A stretch of DNA of 64,000 nucleotides. It comes from Stenotrophomonas rhizophila. Its GTDB lineage: Bacteria; Pseudomonadota; Gammaproteobacteria; Xanthomonadales; Xanthomonadaceae. The number at the start of each line of letters is the position of its first letter. Position 1 is the stretch's first letter. Of the stretch, positions 17,421 through 25,598 are shown piece by piece. Location: positions 310,001 to 374,000 of the forward strand of contig NZ_JACWUO010000001.1 of NCBI RefSeq assembly GCF_020857975.1, written 5' to 3'. The position numbers and the translations under genes are program-made. The notes beneath the pieces are model-generated. The model saw only the letters and a program-made list of their open reading frames with translations, searched no databases and was not told where the DNA came from.

Positions 17421-18764
17421 TCAGATGTGCATCGACGGCGCGGCGCGCACAGCGTTGTCCTGCTCGCGCTGTACCTGCTGGGCCTGCTCGCGTGCGCGCT
17501 GCTGATCCACCACCGCCAACTGCTGGAAGGACTGCTCCGGCGGCGTGGCGGTCGCCTGTTCGGTCGGCATGTGCGCGCGTTGATGCGCCGGGTCGCCCGG
17601 ATCGCCCGGATCGCCCTGCACCACGAATACCCGCTGGCCGGGCGCGGTGTCGCTGCCCTGCACGCTCAACAGCACATGGTCCACGCGCTCCAGGCCGCTG
17701 CTGGCGGCCAGCGTGGTCAGGCTGGCGGCCATGCAGGCGCTGTGCGCATCCGGCGCCCGGCCCAGGCGTGCATCCAGCGCGTGCACGCCCTCGACGCACT
17801 GCTGGTACAGCGCGTGCTGCGGATGCCCGGCCTGGGTAGGATCGGTTGGCGCCGTGGCGCGGGCCTGCAGTGCCTGATTCGAGGCTTCCTGCGCAGGGCC
17901 GGCATCGGTGAACAGCCACGGGCTGGCCTGGATCGGGCGGTCGCGGTACGGGTCGTCCGGGTGGAACTGCGTGCGCAGCTGCTCGCGCTCCTGGCGCAGT
18001 GCGCGGCTGTCGTTGAGAACGTCGACCAGCGCCGGGTCGGTCACCGGCACCTTGACCGGTATGCGCGACTCGATCGGCGCCGGCCCGCGCCACGTGCCGG
18101 ACTCGGTGTGGAAACTGTAGGTCTTGCCGTCGCGGTCGATCAGGTCCGGATCGGAATTGGGCGTGGGAAACAGGCCTGCGTTGGTCCGGGCCAGGCCCAT
18201 CGCCGCCACATACGCGGTGGCGTCCAGTTTTTCATCGTTGTAGCGGTAGGCGAGGTTCTCGGTGGTGCTTGCGCCACGGGTGAGCCCCAGCAACTGGTTG
18301 TCCAGCATCATCGACCAGACTTTTTCCGCCTCGGGCTCGCCGCCATGGCGGCGGGCGGCTTCGAGAAGTTGGCGTGGGGTCCAGGCTTCGTTCTTGATGT
18401 CGTTGAGCGCAAAGGTTCGGTCATGGGCAAGCTGCACATCACGAACTGGAAGATTCAATGCCAGATCTGGACGTTGATTGTTGAAATGGCCTTCTCGAAG
18501 GATGAGATCCTGCTCGATGAGATCTTCTCCCACTTTCTGCCAGCCTCTCTCTCCAAGATGTAGCGCTTTCTCGCCTCCCTGCGCTTGGGCGAAGTGGTTC
18601 GCCGTCGCGCCTGGCGCGTTGTCGTTCCTTACAACACCAAGGGCAAGGGTGCCGTAGCCATCATTACCCTCCATCTGTGCAAGGTAGTTGAAGTAGAGCT
18701 CCCGGTTATCGGTCCCGACGTAGTACCTGAGCATTTCCAAATCGTGTTTGGCGAAGTCAGCCAT
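17421..18764 (-). CDS. Type IV secretion antibacterial effector with XVIPCD C-terminal domain (X-Tfe)
   Basis: Predicted interbacterial effector of 447 residues. The C-terminal 136 residues (from about 312) match the Xanthomonadales VirB-interacting protein domain recognised by VirD4. It has HPQHALYQQCVEGVHALD, the MAASL helix, GLERVDHVLLS, the FVVQGDP strand and a Gln-rich tail with EQSFQQL. The N-terminal 230 residues are the presumed toxin; I do not recognise its fold or catalytic residues. They are encoded by more AT-rich DNA than the XVIPCD. The start codon overlaps the stop of the upstream lipoprotein gene by one base (TGATG), typical of an immunity-effector pair. GDPGDPGDP is a short internal repeat. 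The secretion apparatus is not in this window. Confidence 0.85.
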   Translation of the reverse strand: MADFAKHDLEMLRYYVGTDNRELYFNYLAQMEGNDGYGTLALGVVRNDNAPGATANHFAQAQGGEKALHLGERGWQKVGEDLIEQDLILREGHFNNQRPDLALNLPVRDVQLAHDRTFALNDIKNEAWTPRQLLEAARRHGGEPEAEKVWSMMLDNQLLGLTRGASTTENLAYRYNDEKLDATAYVAAMGLARTNAGLFPTPNSDPDLIDRDGKTYSFHTESGTWRGPAPIESRIPVKVPVTDPALVDVLNDSRALRQEREQLRTQFHPDDPYRDRPIQASPWLFTDAGPAQEASNQALQARATAPTDPTQAGHPQHALYQQCVEGVHALDARLGRAPDAHSACMAASLTTLAASSGLERVDHVLLSVQGSDTAPGQRVFVVQGDPGDPGDPAHQRAHMPTEQATATPPEQSFQQLAVVDQQRAREQAQQVQREQDNAVRAAPSMHI

Positions 18765-19624
18765 CAGTGCGATTCCTTTCGTTCTTCAACGTTGAACTTC
18801 GTCAGCATATCTCGAGCACGCCGCTCGATCTCCTTCCAGTGGTCTAGTCCTTCCCGCGGGTAATCGACGAGAACCAAGGTACTCAGCGGCGCGATCATGA
18901 ACGTGTGGCTGCACTTCGCGAATCCATAACCTCTGCTCTTGACCAGCTTCCCGTCATGGTATTCAACTCCAGATGACGTTACTTCGCGGGAAGTACATTT
19001 GATGACTGTCTGTACTTTGCCCGCATCATCTTTTTTTATGTACCAGTCCGTGTGCCTGTCGGGCGACATGACGCGTGCATCCTCGTTGTACCCTCTGCTC
19101 CTGTAGTACGCACGCACCAGATCCATGTTCACGAAGTAGGGACTCAAGTCGTAGAGCTTCTCGCCCGCGATGCGCGTCTCAAGATTCTCTTGCGGTTCGT
19201 CCTTTTTGTAGTCCATCGGAATGTAGCTGCGCCGCATGGCTTCGCTCAGTTCAATTCGATCGATGTACCTGTAGTCAATTGTGACCGTGCGGATGGACAC
19301 ATCCGTGGTCAATCCCATTCGCTCTCCCGGCTTGAACGGCTCCAGCGACGGGTACTCCAACGCCAGCGCGTAGCTGCCATCGTGCTCGGTGCCGATCTGG
19401 TTGTAGAAGTAGTTCTGCGGGATCTCCAGCAGATGCGGCCCCAGACAGGCCTGCTTGAGCGGCGCGGGGTTGGCGAACGGATCCTGCGGGCCGATGCTGC
19501 GCTGGCGGGTGCAGCCCTGCTCGTTGGTCTGGGTACGTTCTACCGGCTTGGGTTCAGGCTGCCGCGCACAGGCAGCCAGCGGCAGCAGTAACGCGATGAG
19601 CAGGCGGTGTGCAGGTAACGCCAT
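18764..19624 (-). CDS. Putative cognate immunity lipoprotein (X-Tfi)
   Basis: Lipoprotein of 286 residues with lipobox LAAC (about residues 17-20). The start at 19624 is chosen because GGAGG lies 10 bases upstream and the protein then opens with a clean lipoprotein signal. The mature part is hydrophilic, rich in Tyr, Asp and Arg, and has no enzyme motif I recognise. It ends exactly where the XVIPCD effector begins (stop and start share one base). This fits the known arrangement in which periplasmic immunity lipoproteins precede their effectors in Xanthomonas and Stenotrophomonas. Location and pairing suggest that it neutralises a toxin acting in the periplasm; this is inference. Confidence 0.75.
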   Translation of the reverse strand: MALPAHRLLIALLLPLAACARQPEPKPVERTQTNEQGCTRQRSIGPQDPFANPAPLKQACLGPHLLEIPQNYFYNQIGTEHDGSYALALEYPSLEPFKPGERMGLTTDVSIRTVTIDYRYIDRIELSEAMRRSYIPMDYKKDEPQENLETRIAGEKLYDLSPYFVNMDLVRAYYRSRGYNEDARVMSPDRHTDWYIKKDDAGKVQTVIKCTSREVTSSGVEYHDGKLVKSRGYGFAKCSHTFMIAPLSTLVLVDYPREGLDHWKEIERRARDMLTKFNVEERKESH

Positions 19625-19756
19625 GCGAGGGCATCCTCCGATGATGCGTGGTGCGTACAACTCTAGTCGATCGTGGCCTGGACTACCCGGGACTGGCGTC
19701 GCAGATGCGGGCAGTGCCGAAGGCCACAGCCCGCTACAGCGCCTATCACGTCAAGC

Positions 19757-20239
19757 TCATTCCAGCTGCGACAGTGGCAGCGCGCGGAATTCCTTCACGG
19801 TGCGCAGCACGAAACTGGAATTGACGTCGGCCACGCCGGCGGCGTTGAGCAGCTTGTCGAGCAGGAAGCGCGAGAAGTGTTCCAGGTCGCGCACGTAGAT
19901 CTGCAGCAGGTAATCCATGTCGCCGGTCAGCGCATGGCAGGCCACCACTTCATCCCATGCCACCACGCTCTGGGCGAACACGCCGATGGCATGCTGGTCG
20001 TGCTTTTCCAGCTGCACGCGGACGAAGGCCTGCAGGCCCAGCCCGATCCGGCGCGGTTCCAGCCGCGCGCCGTACCCGGCGATCACCCCTTCGCTTTCCA
20101 GCCGCTGCACGCGGCGCAGGCAGGCCGAGGGGGACAGGTTCACCCTGCCGGCCAACTCGGCGTTGGTGGCGCGGCCATGCTGCTGGATTTCCGCCAGCAG
20201 GCGCAGATCCGTGCGGTCGAACTGGGTATCTCCGGCCAT
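19757..20239 (-). CDS. Lrp/AsnC-family transcriptional regulator
   Basis: DNA-binding regulator of 160 residues. An N-terminal winged helix-turn-helix (NAELAGRVNLSPSACLRRVQRLE) is followed by the ligand-binding RAM/AsnC domain (about 68-150), which includes the conserved ALTGDMDYLLQIYVRD segment. It is transcribed divergently from the phenylalanine hydroxylase gene across a 127-base region. The usual arrangement is an amino-acid-responsive regulator controlling its neighbour and itself. Phenylalanine or tyrosine as effector is an inference from the neighbour. Confidence 0.92.
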   Translation of the reverse strand: MAGDTQFDRTDLRLLAEIQQHGRATNAELAGRVNLSPSACLRRVQRLESEGVIAGYGARLEPRRIGLGLQAFVRVQLEKHDQHAIGVFAQSVVAWDEVVACHALTGDMDYLLQIYVRDLEHFSRFLLDKLLNAAGVADVNSSFVLRTVKEFRALPLSQLE

Positions 20240-20269
20240 TGCTGCCCCGCAACATTAGGTGGACGCAAT

Positions 20270-20293
20270 GATTTTGCGCCAGAAGCGCATATC
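20270..20293. promoter_or_regulatory. Candidate Lrp-type operator between the regulator and phhA
   Basis: Imperfect inverted repeat GATTTTGCGC and GCGCATATC around CAGAA in the middle of the divergent intergenic region, with AT-rich outer parts as in Lrp/AsnC sites. Binding by the adjacent regulator is inference. Confidence 0.35.
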
Positions 20294-20366
20294 CGCGCAA
20301 CTTTGCAAACCTGTTGCGTGCGCCCTGCCCTAGCATCGACGGATGACTTCCCAGGAGACCGCCACG

Positions 20367-21263
20367 ATGGAAACCGCCACCGCCCCCCGCCGCGTCGAAC
20401 ACCAGCAGACCGACAAGGGTTACGTGCCGGTGTACACCACCGCGGTGGTGGAACAGCCCTGGGACAGCTACAGCGCCGACGACCATGCCACCTGGAGCAC
20501 GCTGTACCAGCGCCAGCGCGCGCTGCTGGAGGGCCGGGCCAGCCGGGAGTTCCTGCAGGCGCAGGACGAGATGGGCATGAATGCACACATGATTCCGCGC
20601 TTCGACCAGCTCAACGAGGTGCTGGGCGCGGCCACCGGCTGGACCCTGGTCGGGGTGGAGGGCCTGCTGCCGGAGCTGGATTTCTTCGACCACCTGGCCA
20701 ACCGCCGCTTCCCGGTCACCTGGTGGATCCGCCGCCCGGACCAGATCGACTACATCGCCGAACCGGACATGTTCCACGACCTGTTCGGTCACGTACCGCT
20801 GCTGATGAACCCGGTGTTCGCCGACTACATGGCCGCCTACGGCCGCGGCGGCGTCAAGGCGCATGCGATCGGCCCGGAAGCGCTGCAGCACCTGACCCGG
20901 CTGTACTGGTACACGGTGGAATTCGGCCTGATCAATACCGATGAAGGCCTGCGCATCTACGGCGCCGGCATCGTTTCGTCCAAGGGCGAATCGCTGTACT
21001 CGCTGGAATCGGCCGCGCCGAACCGGATTGGCTTCGACCTGGAGCGGATCATGCGTACCCGCTACCGGATCGACACCTTCCAGAAGACCTACTTCGTGAT
21101 CGACAGCTACGAGCAGCTGATGCAGGCCACCGCACCGGACTTCACCCCGATCTATGCCGCACTGGAACCGCAGGAGCACCTGCCTGCCGGCCAGGTGCAG
21201 GACGGCGACCGCGTATTCCACCAGGGCACCGGCGAAGGCTGGGCGGACGGCGGCGATGTGTGA
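20367..21263 (+). CDS. phhA: Phenylalanine-4-hydroxylase
   Basis: Pterin-dependent, non-haem iron monooxygenase that converts phenylalanine to tyrosine. The 298-residue protein has the DLFGH motif; iron ligands His137, His142 and Glu185 are at the positions expected for short bacterial enzymes, with a conserved WWIRRPDQIDYIAEPD core. The start at 20367 is preferred because AGGAGA lies 8-9 bases upstream; an in-frame ATG at 20343 lacks a ribosome-binding site. Control by the divergent Lrp-type regulator is likely. No pterin carbinolamine dehydratase gene is adjacent. Confidence 0.95.
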   Translation: METATAPRRVEHQQTDKGYVPVYTTAVVEQPWDSYSADDHATWSTLYQRQRALLEGRASREFLQAQDEMGMNAHMIPRFDQLNEVLGAATGWTLVGVEGLLPELDFFDHLANRRFPVTWWIRRPDQIDYIAEPDMFHDLFGHVPLLMNPVFADYMAAYGRGGVKAHAIGPEALQHLTRLYWYTVEFGLINTDEGLRIYGAGIVSSKGESLYSLESAAPNRIGFDLERIMRTRYRIDTFQKTYFVIDSYEQLMQATAPDFTPIYAALEPQEHLPAGQVQDGDRVFHQGTGEGWADGGDV

Positions 21264-21270
21264 GGTTTCC

Positions 21271-21296
21271 GGTCACGACCAACGGTCGTGACCTAC
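21271..21296 (-). repeat. SMAG-type repeat, TCACGACC stem subfamily
   Basis: Minus-strand GTAGGTCACGACC pairs with GGTCGTGACC. It lies between convergent phhA and the acetylesterase gene and may help end both transcripts. Confidence 0.7.
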
Positions 21297-21316
21297 CGTT
21301 GGCCGGTAATGCCCGG

Positions 21317-22420
21317 TCAACGCGGGTAGGCGAGCAGCACGACCAGATCCTCATCGCCTACCTGCTGCAGCGCGTGCGAACTGCCGCTGCGGGTGAGCAG
21401 CGCGTCGCCCGCACCAACGTCGTACTGCTTGCCGTCCAGCACATAGCTGCCCCGCCCGCTGACGATGTAATAGATCTCGTCCTTGTGCTGCGGGTGCAGG
21501 CCGATGCCGGCGCCCTTGTGCAATACGCGCTTGCGCAGCACGAACGGCAGGTCGGTGGCATCGGCGAAGAACGGGTACGCCGTGGTCGGTCCCGCACCGC
21601 CGTGCGGGCCGCGTTGGGACACGGCGACATCGCGCTCGTGCACGACCCACGAAGGTTTGCCCGGCGCGGTGCCCTGCCCTGCGCTGCGCACCTCGCAATC
21701 GATGTCGCGTTTCAGCGCCTGCTTTAGGTCGGGCGTCAGCGCGACCCAATCGCGCATCAGCAGGCACGCCACCGCGTTGGCGCCGGCCATGCTGAAATGG
21801 GTGCCGTCGGCCTTGTTCTGCTCGGGCACGAACAGGAAATAGGGCTTGGCGCCCTGCTCGCCCAACGCGCGTATCCAGCGCATGGAGCTGTCGTTGAGGT
21901 CGATCAGCGCGACCTGTTCGCGCTGGGCGAGTTGCTTCATCGCCTGGGTGTACAGCGCGTGCGTGTCCAGCAGCGAACCGAAGTCATACAGCAGCCGGGC
22001 CACCGGGGTGACCAGTACCGGCGTGGCGCCCTTGTCGCGGGCCAGCTGCACATAGCGCAGCAGGTACTGCGGGTAGGCGGTGGCCGGTTCGGTGTAGCGC
22101 GTGGGGGCTTCGCGCTTGGCGTCGTTGTGGCCGAACTGGATCAGCAGCACGTCGCCGCGCTGGAGCTCGGCGGCGATCGCGTCCAGGCGCTTTTCGTCGA
22201 TGAAGCTGCGCGTGCTGCGGCCGCCCTTGGCGTGGTTGCGCACCTCCCACGCGGCCGGATCGAGATAGCTCTGCAGCGCCTGGCCCCAGCCGGCCTGCGG
22301 CGCGCGCTCGGGGCCGTACTCGGCGGCGGTGGAATCGCCGGCGATGAAAACGCGATGCGGGGCGCAGAGCGCGCCGGGCGCTGCAATCAGCAGGGACAGG
22401 GACAGCAGCAAACGCAGCAT
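21317..22420 (-). CDS. Rhamnogalacturonan-acetylesterase-like SGNH hydrolase fused to a cupin domain
   Basis: Exported 367-residue esterase. Signal peptide residues 1-19 are followed by an SGNH domain with GDST (nucleophile Ser30), the block II glycine region, GHND (97-100) and the catalytic pair in DGTHFS (Asp205, His208). This spacing matches CE12 rhamnogalacturonan acetylesterases. An unusual second part at about 285-365 is a cupin: HPQHKDE supplies His309, His312 and Glu315, and His349 completes a metal site. The enzyme would remove acetyl groups from pectic backbones in the periplasm. It lies downstream of kduID on the same strand, separated by 178 bases and a SMAG repeat. The role of the cupin is unknown. 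Confidence 0.85.
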   Translation of the reverse strand: MLRLLLSLSLLIAAPGALCAPHRVFIAGDSTAAEYGPERAPQAGWGQALQSYLDPAAWEVRNHAKGGRSTRSFIDEKRLDAIAAELQRGDVLLIQFGHNDAKREAPTRYTEPATAYPQYLLRYVQLARDKGATPVLVTPVARLLYDFGSLLDTHALYTQAMKQLAQREQVALIDLNDSSMRWIRALGEQGAKPYFLFVPEQNKADGTHFSMAGANAVACLLMRDWVALTPDLKQALKRDIDCEVRSAGQGTAPGKPSWVVHERDVAVSQRGPHGGAGPTTAYPFFADATDLPFVLRKRVLHKGAGIGLHPQHKDEIYYIVSGRGSYVLDGKQYDVGAGDALLTRSGSSHALQQVGDEDLVVLLAYPR

Positions 22421-22442
22421 GGTCGTGCTCCTGGGTGGAGAG

Positions 22443-22466
22443 CTGCCGGCCAGCGGCCGGCACTAC
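22443..22466 (-). repeat. SMAG-type GTAG palindromic repeat
   Basis: Minus-strand GTAGTGCCGGCC pairing with GGCCGGC, just upstream of the acetylesterase start. Confidence 0.85.
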
Positions 22467-22598
22467 CGGGGTGCATCTGGGGGAAAGCCCCCTGTGCCAA
22501 GGGGCGATCGCGAAGCGGTGGGGGTTTGCAGGTAAAGGTCGCGCGGGCCCCACGGTCTGCAGCGCAAACCGTGGGAGCGCCAGCGCGCAGCGATGGCG

Positions 22599-23354
22599 TT
22601 ACCGCGCCAGCCAACCGCCATCGACCGGCAATACCGCGCCGTTGACGTAGTCCGATGCGCTGGATGCCAGGAACACCGCCGTGCCGCCCAGGTCTTCGGG
22701 GGTGCCCCAGCGGGCCGCAGGAATGCGGTCGAGGATGGACTTGTTGCGGTCCTGGTCGGCACGCAGCGCGGCGGTGTTGTCGGTGGCCATGTAGCCCGGG
22801 GCGATCGCGTTGACGTTGATGCCCTTGCTGGCCCACTCGTTGGCCAGCAGGCGGGTGATGCCGGCGATGCCGCTCTTGCTGGCGGTGTAGGACGGCACGC
22901 GGATGCCGCCCTGGAAGGACAGCATCGAGGCGATGTTGATGATCTTGCCGCGGCCCTGGGCGATGAAATGCCGGCCGGCGGCCTGGGAGATGAAGAACGC
23001 GGACTTGATGTTGACGTTCATCACGTCGTCCCAGTCCTGCTCGCTGAAGTCCACCGCATCGGCGCGGCGGATCAGGCCGGCGTTGTTGACCAGGATGTCC
23101 AGGCCGCCCAGGCCGTCGATGGTTTCGCGGATGACCCGCTCCACCGGCTCGATGCTGATCAGGTTGGCTTCGATGGCCAGGCAGCGGCGGCCCAGCGCGG
23201 TGATGGCGGCGATGGTCTCGGTGGGCGGCTGGATGCCGGCCACGGCGACGTCGGCACCGGCCTGCGCCAATGCCACGGCGATGCCCTGCCCCAGGCCGGT
23301 ATTGCCCCCGGTGACCAGGGCGACCTTGCCTTCCAGACTGAACGGATTAGCCAT
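22599..23354 (-). CDS. kduD: 2-dehydro-3-deoxy-D-gluconate 5-dehydrogenase
   Basis: Cytosolic short-chain dehydrogenase of 251 residues that reduces 3-deoxy-D-glycero-2,5-hexodiulosonate to 2-keto-3-deoxygluconate in pectin breakdown. It shows the cofactor motif TGGNTGLG (15-22), NNAG (90-93), catalytic Ser143, Tyr156 and Lys160 (YTASK), and the C-terminal VDGGWLAR typical of KduD. It follows kduI by 66 bases on the same strand, in the order of the reaction. Identification rests on both the sequence type and the neighbour kduI. Confidence 0.93.
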   Translation of the reverse strand: MANPFSLEGKVALVTGGNTGLGQGIAVALAQAGADVAVAGIQPPTETIAAITALGRRCLAIEANLISIEPVERVIRETIDGLGGLDILVNNAGLIRRADAVDFSEQDWDDVMNVNIKSAFFISQAAGRHFIAQGRGKIINIASMLSFQGGIRVPSYTASKSGIAGITRLLANEWASKGINVNAIAPGYMATDNTAALRADQDRNKSILDRIPAARWGTPEDLGGTAVFLASSASDYVNGAVLPVDGGWLAR

Positions 23355-23420
23355 TGCGTATGTGGTCCTTGTCCAATGCGTAACAGACGCCGCCGGCGCT
23401 ATGCCGGCGGCGCGCGGAGG

Positions 23421-24473
<1,053 letters not shown>

Positions 24474-24475
24474 AG

Positions 24476-24502
24476 AGGATTGACGCCCGGGGCGTCAATC
24501 CT
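24476..24502. terminator. Hairpin overlapping the end of the LacI-family gene
   Basis: Perfect 12-bp arms AGGATTGACGCC and GGCGTCAATCCT around CGG. It overlaps the stop codon of the regulator gene. There is no T-run, so terminator function is probable but not classical. Confidence 0.5.
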
Positions 24503-25556
24503 CGGGGGGTTGGCAGGAATCGCGCACGATCAGGTGCGGGCGCACGCTGGCGATCTGCATCACCGCCTGGCCGTCGGGCTGGATCAGCATGGCCGCCGCG
24601 GTGCGGCCGGTGTCGCGGGTATGCCGGCGCACCGAGGTCAGCGACGGCCACAGGCGCGAGGCCAGCGGGCTGTCGTCGTAGCCGATGATCGACAGCTGGC
24701 GCGGGATGTTGATGCCCGCGCGCAGGGCCACCTTGTAGATGCCGGCGGCCATTTCGTCGTTGCCGGTGAAGATCGCGGTCGGGCGCTGCTTGCCCAGCAG
24801 CAGCTTCTCGGCGGCGGCCACGCCCGATTCGAAGGTGTAGCCGGCCTCGACGATGCGCGCCGGCGGCAGTTCGATGCCGCGCTGGGCCAGGGCGTCGATG
24901 AAGCCGGCGGTGCGCTCGTGCGCCGAACGGTAGGCGCTGGGCCCGGTGACCAGGGCGATATCGCGGTGGCCCAGCGACAGCAGGTAGTCGGCCGCTTCGG
25001 CGGCGCCGTCGCGGTCGTGGGTGACCACCATCTGCGAGGTGTCGTCCAGCGGCAGCGAGGCGATGCGGGTGAAGCGGACACCGATCTCATCGAGCATGTC
25101 CACCAGCGCCTGGTCTTCCGACGCACGCGGCACCAGGATCACGCCGTGCAGCTTCTGCTGCTGCACGAAGCGGCGCACGCCATCGATGTAGCCGGGGCTG
25201 CGCGAGTCGCAGGGGTGTACCACCAGCTCGAAACTGGAGCCGCGCAGCGCATCCAGCGCGCCGTACTGCATGTCCACGATGTACTGGGCGGTGGGGTTGT
25301 CGTAGACCATCCCGATCAGGAACGAGCGCCGGAACGCCAGCCCGCGGGCCAGCGGATCGGGCGTATAGCCCACCTCGCGCATCAGTGCTTCGACCTTCTC
25401 GCGCGTGTCCTTGCGCACCAGCGGGGAGTTGTTGATGATCCGCGAGACGGTCTTCTTGGATACCCCGGACAACCGCGCGATGTCGTTGATCGTGGCGGCC
25501 TTGCCCTTGGTCAATCCATGCGGTGGCATCGGATCGGATTTGCTGCGCAATGACAT
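24495..25556 (-). CDS. LacI-family transcriptional regulator of the pectin/uronate cluster (KdgR-like)
   Basis: DNA-binding repressor of 353 residues. The helix-turn-helix is at about 22-45 (TINDIARLSGVSKKTVSRIIN), the hinge helix is near 68-76 (YTPDPLARGLA), and a periplasmic-binding-protein-like sensor domain follows, ending with GYDDSPLASRLWPSLTSVRR. It is the last gene after hydratase-dctPQM-GH43 on the same strand (42 bases after GH43), so it may be part of its own regulon. It also sits directly upstream of kduI. The effector is probably a pathway intermediate such as 2-keto-3-deoxygluconate; this and the targets are inferred from position and from the repeated operator-like sites. Confidence 0.85.
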   Translation of the reverse strand: MSLRSKSDPMPPHGLTKGKAATINDIARLSGVSKKTVSRIINNSPLVRKDTREKVEALMREVGYTPDPLARGLAFRRSFLIGMVYDNPTAQYIVDMQYGALDALRGSSFELVVHPCDSRSPGYIDGVRRFVQQQKLHGVILVPRASEDQALVDMLDEIGVRFTRIASLPLDDTSQMVVTHDRDGAAEAADYLLSLGHRDIALVTGPSAYRSAHERTAGFIDALAQRGIELPPARIVEAGYTFESGVAAAEKLLLGKQRPTAIFTGNDEMAAGIYKVALRAGINIPRQLSIIGYDDSPLASRLWPSLTSVRRHTRDTGRTAAAMLIQPDGQAVMQIASVRPHLIVRDSCQPPED

Positions 25557-25598
25557 GTCGTTCGAACCGGGATGAGTCGGAAGAGTCTACCGGGCCGC

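Noticed and set aside
18400..19130. AT-richer segment as a separate mobile element
   Set aside because: No transposase, integrase, terminal repeats or attachment duplications are visible. It is better explained as a variable toxin/immunity module.
17421..19624. Assigning the effector and immunity pair to a specific named S. maltophilia locus
   Set aside because: The XVIPCD and gene order are clear, but the N-terminal domain cannot be matched to a named effector without a search.
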